64,000 nucleotides of DNA from contig NC_088295.1 in the NCBI RefSeq assembly GCF_032854445.1, positions 83,682,644 through 83,746,643 on the forward strand. Direction: 5' to 3'. The notes beneath the pieces were generated by a model that saw only the letters and a list, made by a program, of their open reading frames with translations, had not been told where the DNA came from and searched no databases. This DNA is from Liolophura sinensis (taxonomy: Eukaryota; Mollusca; Polyplacophora; Chitonida; Chitonidae). This document shows positions 24,801 to 37,888 of the stretch, piece after piece; the first letter of the stretch is position 1, and the number at the start of each line of letters is the position of its first letter. Made by a program: the position numbers and the translations under genes.

Positions 24801-27800
24801 ACTTACTCATATAATGCCTCAAATTTCTCAAGAATGACAAATATTCAACTGAAGTCCCTATCTGTCACAAGAAAAAGTCAAAGCAACCGAGAATACTTAA
24901 AGAATCTCACCTGGACTCAACGGTGCCTCCTCATCAGACAGCTGTTCCAATTCCACATCTACCTTCCTGGCATGGTGATATTTCTCATCCTGCATCTGTT
25001 TCATACATTTCTTGATAAATCCTACATAGTCTGAAAATTAAACAACCAAAACATAGCAGGCTACTTCCATAATCATTTATTATTAATTACTATTATCAAA
25101 TTATTTATCTGACTGCTCAAGAATATTTCACGTTTATGATCAAGCACAAGTAGAGACGAAGAGAAACTCAGCACTGTTCACCAGATATCTGATTAACCAC
25201 TGCTGTGAACTGAACATTAAAACACAAGACATTCGTGGTCATATTGTCCCTCAAAGTGTTAAAAGTTATCTAGAAAAGCTACAACACTTCCATCATAAAC
25301 CTTACGCAAGTATCAGAATTTAGAAACAAAAAATCCACAGAAATTTTGTATTTTTCAGAATCAGCTGTATGATTCCCACAAAGCTCTAGATGTAATCATA
25401 ATGTTGCTAAACATTTAGTGATCAGTTAAGTAGAATCCAAAAAGTAAGTTTTTTACCTCTAGGAAAATTCTCGGGTTTGACCAGTTCTTTGAAGAACTCG
25501 TAAGCTGTGGTTACTTGGTCTAGATATTCTGTGTCATCCCTGTACCAGAATTTGAGCTTCCGACTTTCCTGAAAGGAAAATAATGTCACCTCAGTACTTT
25601 TCTTCTGGAAATACAGTCACAGAATTCAAATCTATACAACTATCTCCTGTTCTGAAAATTTCCCGTTATTGAAAATATGGTGCACAGCATATATGATTTA
25701 ATTGGAGCCTTAAAGAGTTCCACCTACATGTAATTGTTGAAAACAAGTCCTTATCAACACCATCCTTATTTAACTCAATTTATTTTTTTTCATACATGAA
25801 TAATTGTGCAAATCAAAGGTCAAAAGAAAGTAAACACAAAACATAATGATGCTGTTTTCCCCATACAGATATGAATTTGAACATAAACATTCCACACATT
25901 TATTTATCTGACTGGTGTTTTACGTTGTACTCAAGAATATTGCACTTGTGCGACGGTGGCCAGCATTATGGTGGGAAGAAACCATGGAGAGGCTGGGGGA
26001 AACTGTGGAGAGGCTAGGGGAAACGGTGGAGAGGCTGGGGGAAACCCACGACCATCCGCAGGTTGCTGGAAACTTTCCCACCTAGGGCGGAGTACATTAC
26101 ACATAAGTACATATAACTGGTATATGTGCTTCAGTAATGACCTCAAGCCAAATTCTACAAGTGCGTGTATCTCTTAGCAAGCTTGAAACAGCATTTATAC
26201 AGATGTCATCTGTTTTGCATGAAACAATCCAACACACTCTAGATGTACATACATAACATGCGTATTGTGTTGTGTAATATCATAATATACAAGAGTAACA
26301 TTTGTAACAGTTTAACATACCCTGACTCATGAAGCAATTGTGCACAATCTGCTAACACATACACTTTCTTATAATCTGACAATGTCACAAATACCAGGGC
26401 TGGGTTACACCCCGCCTACTACAGGCCAGTATTAAACAGAAAGTGTGTTTAGACATCTTACCACAGCATGTCCGCCTGTTTTCTGATCCACAAGGAAGCA
26501 AATAAATCCCAGCTGTAGTTGAGGTTTCTCCAATGTAGGATCATCTTCTGCAAATCACCAGGAGACAAACGGTCAAGTATTATATTGCTGTTTTAATGAA
26601 GTATAGGACGGTGATATTCACTTAGGCAATAACAACTGTTAGAGGTACTTATTGCTTTGAACAACGCTACACGCAGGGTATTCAAAAGAACAATAACAGT
26701 GCCTTTATGCTTGAGAACTACTGTAACACACAAACTGTGAAAAGACAGCAATGTTTGTCAAAAATATCAGAAACATGTACAATGAACAATAAAAAGAAAC
26801 TTCAAATTTGGAGATGGAGGCTTAAAAAAGAATCCAATCCTTATCCTTGTAAATTTTTCAGTAAAAACCATGTACACAATGAATTTGCTCAACCAACATG
26901 GACTCAGTATAAACAAGTGTAAGTAATGGTCATTTCTCAAGCCTTATGCACCAGAGCTTTCTCTAGAGCTTTGGATGTATATGTATGTACGGCTTGAGGA
27001 CGTATGTAACGATTTTTCAGTTATATGAAAATGAGGAATCATAAGTTGTATGTACATATATTGTGTCTACTTGTGGCACGGTGAGTCCATGCAGCCGAAG
27101 TGCTGCCACCACTGAAGCATCATGCCAAAGGCACCAGACATGACACCCCACCCACTCACATACTGACACGGGGCTAACCAGTCCAGTCTCTTTGCTCTAA
27201 CCTCTCACTGACAAGGGCCAAGCGAGGCAACATCAAGTCTATTTTAAAGTTTTGGGATGGCCCGACCCGGATTTGATCCTGAGGTCTTCCGACTTCGAGG
27301 CCGATGCTATAACCATTTCTAGAGCTTTGTCTCACTATACTATTACAAGATTATGTAGCCACTCCTAAATACATCTTCATCAACGTCTTTATTTTCTCTT
27401 CACTATTTGATCATGAGTTATGGATCTGTTATCCACATATTCATCGCACAATCAATGCATACTGTCCAGACCGGCATGATATACGAGTCTGATAACATCA
27501 GGCAGTTTTTCAGAACATCTCTGTCTGGATGCCAAATTGTTTCCCGTCTTGATAAGCAAAACAAAGCTTTGATGGAAACAATATGAATGCAATCTGCCTC
27601 TGAGGTATTGAATTGGCAAACTGCCTTATGTAACAAATCCCCAAATACTCAGTCATTTGTAATTAGCAAGTGCATGGGTATATGTATGTTTTATTGCAGT
27701 AAAGCTTGATACACATGCCTTTCCACCCACACAGCTTTAACACGTTTCTCTTTCTAAGACTGCAAATGTGTAGTGTTTGTAAAGGCTGAGACTGCACGAA

Positions 27801-30800
27801 ACAATGACCAGGTCAAAATGACTCTTAACTCTCAAGATAATCAATAAGCTGAGAGGAAAACCAATCAGCCAGGCTGGGCAGACAGTCATCCGCTTGAAGC
27901 CTCCACTTCCAGCCACTGTTTGGCATGTTTGGCTGAGGGGTGGTTCAGTGAACCAAAGCTCTGGGGGCTCACTGTCAGTAGTTACAGCCCATCTTCAATT
28001 CATCCCTGGGTATTCCTGTACTGAATGCACCACACAAAGGGGAAGCCTATATCTAGATATGTACATTAACAACCCTTGTAGCCTACTATTCACTTATGCA
28101 TGTACATATATAAAGGGCAAACCCTCTGGTCTGTAATTTATACAACTGAAATTTGTTTTGCGACTTAAAACCTGCTATCTAAGCTGACCCACTTTACAAG
28201 TTATTTTACATGTAAGTCTAGACAGGAAACAAACATTTTCATACACGGACTATGCTCATAAGGAGTAAAAATGCCCTAATGTATTAAATTAAAGTGCTGT
28301 ATACCATTTGTCCTTAAGTCTGGTATGTAAAATTGCACTTCCAGATGCACTAAAAGGCTTTAAAATGATACCTTTGATGGCAACACTTGAGTTTTTTCTG
28401 ATAAGAAAGAAATCAAACCTTCCCATAAACTCTTATGTGGACATACAACGTGGGTGAATCAATCAGAATCACTTAAAAGGTGTCACTTGAAAAATGCTAC
28501 ATGAAGATGTAAATACAGTAGCGAAGTGTGTATCTGGATGGATTCATTCATGCAATGTAAGGTAAAACATCATGAACTACCCATTCCATGTACATACAGA
28601 AGGCAATGTTACACGTACCTTTATACCGTATCAAGTATTATGTACAAGGAATGCATGCTTATGGCTTAATGCCAAGTCTGCTGCTATATTCCAGCTCTAT
28701 TGTGGTGAGACATGGCCAAGGAAGAAGGCCAAAAAGCTGGATGCTTACTCTTTGTTTACAGGAAAAGACCTCAAAAAATCGAAGTAGGCATCACTAAAAA
28801 GAGCACTTCAAACTAGGCATAAATATGCTTTCATGTATTTTTTCAGACTTTTGTGCAAAGAGTTAAAGGCGCTCAAACATTTGAATTCTAAGGTGGGCTT
28901 TATGGACCGTAGTATTAGAGTTTAGAAACTCTGATGCCACAGGAAGTTCTTTCAACTCTAATCGCAACTCTGAATGTTGGAATAACTATTTTACCCTCTT
29001 TTTAAAAGATTACTGAAATACTGTTCCCAAAAATTCCTTCCTTCTGGAAAACATCAGGAAAAAAGGTGATGTAACGTCAGAGTTTATAGATACCGTCAGT
29101 GCGACTCATAAAGCCCACTACAGTATCCAAATATTTGAATGGCTTTCAGCATTCTAAAAAAAAGTCTGAAAAAGTAAATTAAAGTATTTTTACACACAGT
29201 TTTCAGTTGTCTGTATGACGAACCTTACTTCATATTTTAACTTTCTTTTACCTTAAGTTTTGGAAGTACCAGCTAAATAACTGATCTAACCCATAAAATG
29301 AACACCCCACAGAGTGACCTAAATGCATAACACCCACAGAGAACACACTAAGAGAAGTAACCTAGATAAAGGCATCCCATAAAGAATACGCCTAAAAAGT
29401 TACCTCGATAAAAAAAACCTCAAGAGGAGTGGCCCAGATAAAGAACACCCCGAGGGAAGTGGCCTAGATAAAGAAAACCCCAAGGGAAGTGTCCGACATA
29501 AAGAAAACCCAAAGGGAAATGGCCCAGATAGAGAAAACCCCAAGAGAAGCGGCCTAGATTCAGAAAAGCCCAAGAGAAGTGACCTAGATAAATCGTGCCT
29601 TGAGAGAAGTGGCCTAGATAAAGCATACCTTGAGTGAAATGATCTAGGGAAAGACCACTACAACATATTAAGCCCTCCTGACATACTGAAATAGTCAATG
29701 TAGACAAAGAACACCATTTACATGTAGCAGTCTGCCTGAATGAGGAAACCCCAAACAAAAGATCCTGAAGACTGGGATTTTATCATGTTACATGGGGAAG
29801 AAAAAAAAAAATAATACAGCTATCTTCAGAAAGGATAACTTTTTTAAAAAATTTTTAAAACCTGGTAAAATGTTTAGTTACACATACATGTAATGGACAC
29901 CAGAGTGTTATATGTAACATTACAATGAAGAGAGTAACAGATGTGTAGATGTTTGAGGGGATATGTAAGGTGTTTGAGGGGATGGGTAAGGCATTTGAGG
30001 GGATATATAAGGTGTTTGAGGGGATGGGTAAGGGGTTTGACCGGATATTTAAGGTGTTTGAGGGGATGGGTAAGGTGTTTAAGGGGATGGGTAAGGTGTT
30101 TGAGGGGATGGGTAAGGTGTTTGAGGGGATGGGTAAGGTGTTCGGTGGGATGGGTAAGGTGTTTGAGGGGATATGTAAGGTGCCTGAGGGGATATGTAAG
30201 GTGTTTGAGGGGATATGTAAGGTGTATGGATGGGTGAATGGTTAATGAGAAACCAGGACAAGTGGAGAACAACATTGACATTAAGATAAAAACTAACCTT
30301 ATTCCACAATCACAAACACCACTGCTTCAATGCATAATAAGCCAAATTGACTTAAAGCGCTACTCATACTTTCTTTCACACACACAACTGGGACAAAAAA
30401 ACTCATGTTTCCCAGAAGAAAATTAACAAATGTTAAACAAAAATGACCAACTCCTAATGCCAGGAGCTGTAACATGTAATTGGTCACTATAACAATGTCT
30501 GATCTAAGCTACAGACATCTACAGTACTTCAACAGTTAAACTGCATACTTCTGGGTATGATAAGAAGTGAATCGAGGTAGATGTAAGCACTTACCATGCG
30601 CTTCCTTGTTGATCACCAGTCCCTTGTGCTGTCCCCCAGCCACATGGGCCACTTTATCCAGGTTTAATTTCTTCACCCTCTCTATCTTAATATGTGTTGC
30701 TTTCCCCTTCTTGGATGGGGTCATCACAACTTCTGTAAGTAGGAGCAAAATTAAAGGATGTAAAATGTTATACTCAGATAATCCACTACTGGTATCTCTT

Positions 30801-33800
30801 GTACAAACATGTACATTTATTTGAGCAAAATATCATCTTAAATGGCTGTTTTAAAGTTAAACATTCTTCTGCATATGGATTTGTTGTCCAAACAGTGTAG
30901 AGTTGTCCGCTCTCGCACTTACCAGTACTGTACATGTGTTTTTCCTGTTGATAATTTTTTCCCCAGTTGATTTCTGTTAAATGTTTGGAATACAAACACA
31001 CTGTACAGTATATTTCTGCATGTTTCTTCACTGGAGTTACTCTCCTTTTTTCACAATTTGTCAGTAATGTCAGAAAACAATTCGAAGCTAAAATATGGAC
31101 CAGCCTGACAAAGACAACATGCTCAAGACACCATTCCTTGGGACAGCAAAGCTGTCTTTTATTATAGTATAAATTTGCTGCTAAGCTTTTCTTTGCAAAT
31201 GCTTACTATAAAGGTAAAATTCTGACACAATTCAATTTTTTATCATATCCTGCTGGTACATGTAGGTCTATCGTGTTTCCGTTAAACTACACACAAATTG
31301 GAAAAAAACAGATTTGTAAGGGCCAGGTATGAGATAACTCGGTGTGAGCTGATGCATCTGCCTGCATTAACCACAATACATATCCCACCTTAGTCATTAA
31401 TAACATATATACATATATGTCCTTGTTCATTCCATTGTCTGCAAAAAGTACATGTACATACTTGTGCATCAAACTATTAAAGCTATTTCATGAATTTCCT
31501 GTTAACGCTCATTATTTGTCGAGTGTAATTCCAAATGAGTGTTGGTGCCGAGATAGTGTAACGGAAGTAACATATATCCTAATGTTGGAAAACTTAACGT
31601 GTTCAAAATCCCCAATGCCATGTTTCACAGTCATAATAACTGAAGTACACACACTGAACTAGTAAATCATAAATACAATTTTCCAACTTATACAAGTAGG
31701 TGTGCAGAAACTGGCTTTTCACGTTTCTGATAAATAAAGTTTTCAGAATTCCTAAAGATACATCATGTGTTGTCTTTCATGAAAGCTGCTGGAGATCATT
31801 TACATGTACAGTTGCCAGTGCCTTCTGCAAATATGACAGATGTGGCAAAGTTTGGCAGTTACTTGCCAAGGGTTGATGGTTTACTCTGGCTTCCTCCCCT
31901 CCTAAAACTGACATGCGCATATGTGAACAGTTTTTAAGTACAGGGTTAAGCAACAGGCTTTTCACAGATAGTGAGGTAGTAATTAAGTATCAAAAAGGTT
32001 TAAACCGGTAAATTCATGTATATAATTAGCATCTCAAAAAATTACAATTTGGTACCCTCTTTACACTAGCTAGTTACATGAATATCAAACTGATTCCACA
32101 ACATCAAGTCGTACATGTGACAGGAAAACCTTGAAATTAGACACAAGCTACTTAGATGACAGTTAGGAAACATACTGCGATCAATTCTTTCATCAATTCC
32201 CTTGATACACTAAACATCAAGTTGGTAATCTCAAGTCAATTTGTTTGACATATTAAACTTGGTTATGCACGATCATGATGCAACAGTATTTCTCAACCTA
32301 TGTAAATAAATGAGGCAGAACTGTAAAAGTAATCAAAGATGGACACATAAATCAGAGACATGACGACATGGATGTCCTCATCCAAAATTCTCGTCCCGAC
32401 AGCAACCGTGTTGATATATATGCATATGTCAGAAAAGCTGATAAACACAGCAATATGACTGTCCTTCATCTGATAGCCAGTGTAATTGAGCAGAATTTCT
32501 GTCGATTTGAATGAGTAATGATTGCATGTTGTCCTAATTACATGTACATCAGGAAATGCTATCAATAACACTCTTTATTACACCAGATAAATTGACTGAG
32601 GTTCCTTGCTGAACCATAATGAGTTATCTACCCAAGGGCTTCAGAGCTCTTTGATGCTAGAGATAAACTAAGTGGTCAGTTGTTGATTACCCAGAAGCCA
32701 TTTGCATATGCCTCCAAAAACTATATTTACACCTAGATTCTTCATGAAACCAACACAGGGTGCAGACAAGGGTCAATCAAAGCATTGTCTGTGAATGAGG
32801 TACAGATCTAAGCAGAATCTATTTTCTCATTACAATCCGTTTCTTGATTCCGTAAGCGCTGCCACCACCATCAAAACAAAGCCTGCATGGTCATTATATA
32901 ATCAACTTGAGTCCGATCACCTTGGCAACATTGATTGGTTGCACAGATCTCACTGTATGGGTCAGACAGGTCTGTTCTAACTTGTCAGTTGCATTGGCAC
33001 GGCCACTCTACAGTATGAATAAACCACACTCTGCAAATGGTCTGCCAAACTATCATTAGCAACTGAAGGCCTTATCAAAGCACATTTAGAGCACTGATAT
33101 TATCTCCGGACCCAAATGATTCCAAACAGGTGTTTATTCCTCCATGTGAATGCATGAATATAGAGAATGTCATTATGCATTCCCCTGAAGTGATTACACC
33201 TTAAATTTACTTCATCATATCTTTAATTCTAATCATCATGTTAACATTTTAAACATATCCAGATGCTGAAATACTCGCATGCACTCTTCCTAATTACTAT
33301 AACAGTGAACTGTCTGACAAAATACGAACTTCATGACGGTGATCTTTTACTTACAATTTTACAGATTCCTAAAAGTACAAGAGTGATAGTACATGAATGT
33401 ATTGTTTTATTCATGTACTATTCGTGTATGATATGTAGCTTATGTGTGCCAGTCATACATAGCCCATAGGAGAAACCACTGCATCTTAAAAGGTGAAAGA
33501 CCTCCTTACCTAAATGCTTCATTCCATCCAGCCAGAATTAGATTAAATGCTCAAGGACCACTGGTCTTCTGAGAGACACCTTAGTCCACTGAGCCAATGG
33601 GAATCCCTTTTATTTTTATGTTACTGTGTATTACAAGTAATGCTATTTCAAGTGTCAGTGGCCAGGTTTATGGGTGTAGCAAATCAGGCTCTGATTTATA
33701 GTGCCAGACATATACAAAACACTACCAATACATGTGAAAAATGAAAGGGTCAAGACTAAGTGTTCTAACAGTTAGGTTTATGCCAACAAATACATGAGCC

Positions 33801-36800
33801 TGGTCACATTGCTGCCACAATGAGCGACAGGCTCTGAACCTGGAGAGGCTTCACAACGCATAACAGATGTGTGCACAACATACAGCCGTAAGTACTGACA
33901 TCACAATGCTGTGATGTGAAAGTAAAAATGTCCGTGTCTGTCATTGTCATATGATAGCAATGGGTGAATATGACTGCACTGACGCAGTGGATGACTGATG
34001 TTGATGTACACTTTATCTGTGCAAGTGGGTCAAAGAATTTATGCTGTGACTGCATGTCACCGCACATTATCACACACCAGTTTTAAATCTGAACTGAAAT
34101 GGGTGTCATCTTGAATAGTCTCCTTACCCAGGAAGTATCATAGGAAATTTAAATTGTGCACTAATGCTTGCACAATGGTCTTACACGACAACTTCACAAA
34201 CCTTCTTCAAAACCTTTAGCACATCCGGGGAAATATATATTTATTTATTTATTACATTTGGAGTTTTATGCTGCACTCGAGTATATCTGACGTAAACGGC
34301 AGCCAGATTTATGGCGAAGGGGCGAAACCCACGACCCTCTGCAGGTTGCTGGAAGGTATGGCAGACCTACGTTGGTACAATCAGAGAGGAAGCCACCATG
34401 AGCTGGACTTGAACTCATAGCAACTGCATTGGTAAGAGGCTTCTAAGCCACTGTGCTGCGCTAAAACGACAACCCAAAGGCGACGGATCTCCCCAAACCC
34501 CACAATAAATTAATATATCTAAACATTTATGTAAGAGAGCTATATGTTTACATGAAGATGAAAGTTCATCAAGGACAGCAGTTGTCTGTAACTTGTAGTA
34601 CCTGAACATCAGACGTGTTTGTACCTTGATGACACACTTAATCATGACCATAAACATGTGGATATACCAGAGATAGCTGGGACATTAAAGTGTTTTCACC
34701 AACACTAAACTGCATTTTGCCTTTCATATAGTACATTCAAACCACTTTATACAATGTCCGTCTCTGTTCCTATCCACAGGGGTATCCTACAGAGCAGCAG
34801 GTGACTACAGCCTGCTTTACTATTTCCCTACCTCCTTCCAGCACTTCCTTTGAAGTGCACTAAGCACACACTAAGTGACTCCATGAATAGTATCAACCTC
34901 ATCAAAACATCACTGACTATACAATGTACGTCGCACAATTTTCAAATTCAACTCACACTCATGCAATATATCTTACAGATTGAATTTCTCTCCTCGAATA
35001 TGTATTTGAATATTTTTAAACTCTGCAATAAAGAAATTAGTATTATTCATATAATGCATCAATCTTCCTTCCACCATAATGCTGGCCAACCTCTTGTAAG
35101 AGAAATACCCCTGAGTAAGTAAATTGAATAAAAAACGAAACACAATCAATCTTGTAATGTAAAATCATGTGGTAGAAAGATTGGTATATTATAAACTGTA
35201 AACTTACTGCATTTTTGTGAATGTGGACAGATCAGACAGTGCTATTTCAGCAATCAGTACTTGCTTTGTATGTGTAAATTACAAGCCTAAATTTTATATT
35301 TCATGAAAAATATAACAGGAATGTGAATAAAACAAATACCTACATGTATTCAAGCCAGAAAATGATTTTAATTAAAAGAATACATGTAGATGTAATAAAG
35401 CAAACACAAATGTTTTAACAAAGAGCTATGTACAGGTATTCCCCACAACAATGTATGTATGCAAACATGAGTACACACTTAACCTACATTATGCTCCTTG
35501 TGTTCCATACAATATGTACAGAATGTATGTACATGTATGTAGTGCTTGGGTTACACTGAACTTAAAGTTTGTATATTGTTGAAAGCCTACATAGGAGACC
35601 ACTTCAGAGCCTGCAATGAATTTATACTCTACAACATTCCCATCTATTAGTAGGTACTAGATCATAAGGTATACAAGTATGTCCAGTACATGCATAAATC
35701 TCTGCTGATATCATAGGAGCATGAGTAAGTCAGTAAAACCCTACACAGCATAAACACTATCCCATCTCTCAACAAACTCTATCCAGATCTGATACCCGAC
35801 ATGGCCTTTATGACAGCATAATTGATGCTGTTACCAACCACATATAGGATGATTGTCATGGCGATTGCTAGTTCATGCAGCTCAGAGGCTGAGAATTACA
35901 TGGCAGAGGAATGCTTGCGGACCCTGGTAAACGCTGTCATTACTAAACCAGAGGAAATAGATGTAATCTACACACCAGCCACAAAGTGCTCTGACACAGT
36001 CCTGACAGGCCACTTTTTCATCTGTATTGTTTTTTGGTTTTTTTTTTAGTCACGTCTGTCTTTAACCCTAATGCAGTGCCGCCTAATTTTGGCTGATGTA
36101 TTAATACATTATGACCTAAATGTACACAGGGTGTATAAATAATAAACTACACAAATATACACATACATGCTCTCATTCCACAGTTACACCTAACATTTAA
36201 ACAAAGTGTTAATCAGCCTGAATTGTTTTGACCCCTGACCCCTGTGCCTTTTAAGTTCAACCAGTGTTATGATGCTGCGCCATCTGTTGTAACCTTCAGT
36301 GTGTGATAGATGGCAACAAAAATGGGTACAGTTCATGTATGTGTCAGCAACTGTGTTGCATACAAAGTAAGTGGTACCTGTAAATAACACAGTGATTCTT
36401 AAAAATAATCTAGTCAGCCACACCTTGAAAAGTTATTTACAGGCCAGGTGTACATATCTATAGGTCATGTTCGTGGAAGGCAAATGATCCCCAACATCTG
36501 AACTTTGTGTAAGGCCACAACAACAGCCTTTCCAGCCCTGCTGACCACCTATTGACACAAAAGCAGATCAGGGCTGAGTGGTTAAGATGCTTGTCTGTCA
36601 ATCATTACTACATACAAGGTGGAGGTTCAATCCCGGCCATGGATGAGATGTTTGTAGTTCAATCTCTCCCACTGTTCCTGGGGCCTTGGCATCAACTCAA
36701 GTGGTCCACAATGCTTGTATGGCCATTTCTGCAGTCTAACTAAAATTCACTTGTCTTCCACCATTATTAATACTGTTCAACACCAATGTATCATAAGTAA

Positions 36801-37854
36801 AAAATTTTTATATGACTCCAGCTCATGCTGGCTTCCTCTCCAGAAGTACGTGGCAAGGTCTGGCTGAAACCTGTGGATGGTCGTGAGTTTCCCTCGGGCT
36901 CTGCCCGGTTTCCTCCCACCATAATGCTGGTCGCTGTCGTATGAGTGGAATATTTTTGATTACGGTGTAAAAACACCAATCAAATAAATAAATCAAATTT
37001 TTATATGAGATTAAACAACAATCAGATAAATAAACTCTATCTGAAGATAGAGTTGAACCAGCAGCTGTTGTGTATTAGCAACAGATGAACACCTGGCAAG
37101 CATCTTAACATATTGCAGACAAACAGCCCACATACATGTGTACACGTACTGTAGGTAATATATAGGCTTACTGTAAATCTTCAAGCTTTCAACCTCTAAG
37201 AAATTTTTTGCAGTGGAATTCATGCATACCATTATTATGAAAATGATACCAAAATTGATTTGCAAGCTTCTGAAAACTGTGCAAATTATTTCTCTACACC
37301 CCATTGTTCAATCAGCATATTTCAAAATATGGGTTCCAAGAATAGATGAAAGGTTTGAGGGTACGTGTGTGTTGTGTTACTAGCTAAAAATGACCAAAAG
37401 CAGTTAGAGCTGGGCATGGACACTTGCATATATGTAGATGTTCTTATTGATACTAAATGTACTACTAATAATACTAAAAAAACTACAGGAGTAAGACTAA
37501 TACAATAATATGTATACATTGTATCATGTTTTTACAATATAACCTTTAAACATCTCAAACTAGCACCCATTTTACTCAATTTATGTTACATGTATTTCCC
37601 TTCCTAAACAATTGCAGTTAAAATACATTTGGTGCAATAACCACACTAAACTCATTAACTCAACAAAACTAGCCACTTGATTTTTAGCACATGGCAGTTA
37701 GAGAAGATAGAGAAAACATTCCTCATAGACAAATATAAATGGGGACTGCCATGTAGACCTTTCTCATTATCAAGAACACATACAGTATACAAGGGCAGGT
37801 AATTCCATCGCCTCAGGCATGTTTTGGGCACATATGGAACATGTCGACGAAGGT

Positions 37855-37888
<34 letters not shown>

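Noticed and set aside
24753-25034. 93-codon frame on +
   Set aside because: Antisense to the exon at 24911-25030, whose - frame joins its neighbours in phase.
29941-30245. 98-codon repeat-protein frames on both strands
   Set aside because: The frame is kept open only because the repeat is 21 bp; open in several frames at once and located in an intron.
36565-36640. A functional tRNA-Ser gene
   Set aside because: A and B boxes are good, but no acceptor-stem pairing or discriminator is seen; better explained as a tRNA-derived repeat.
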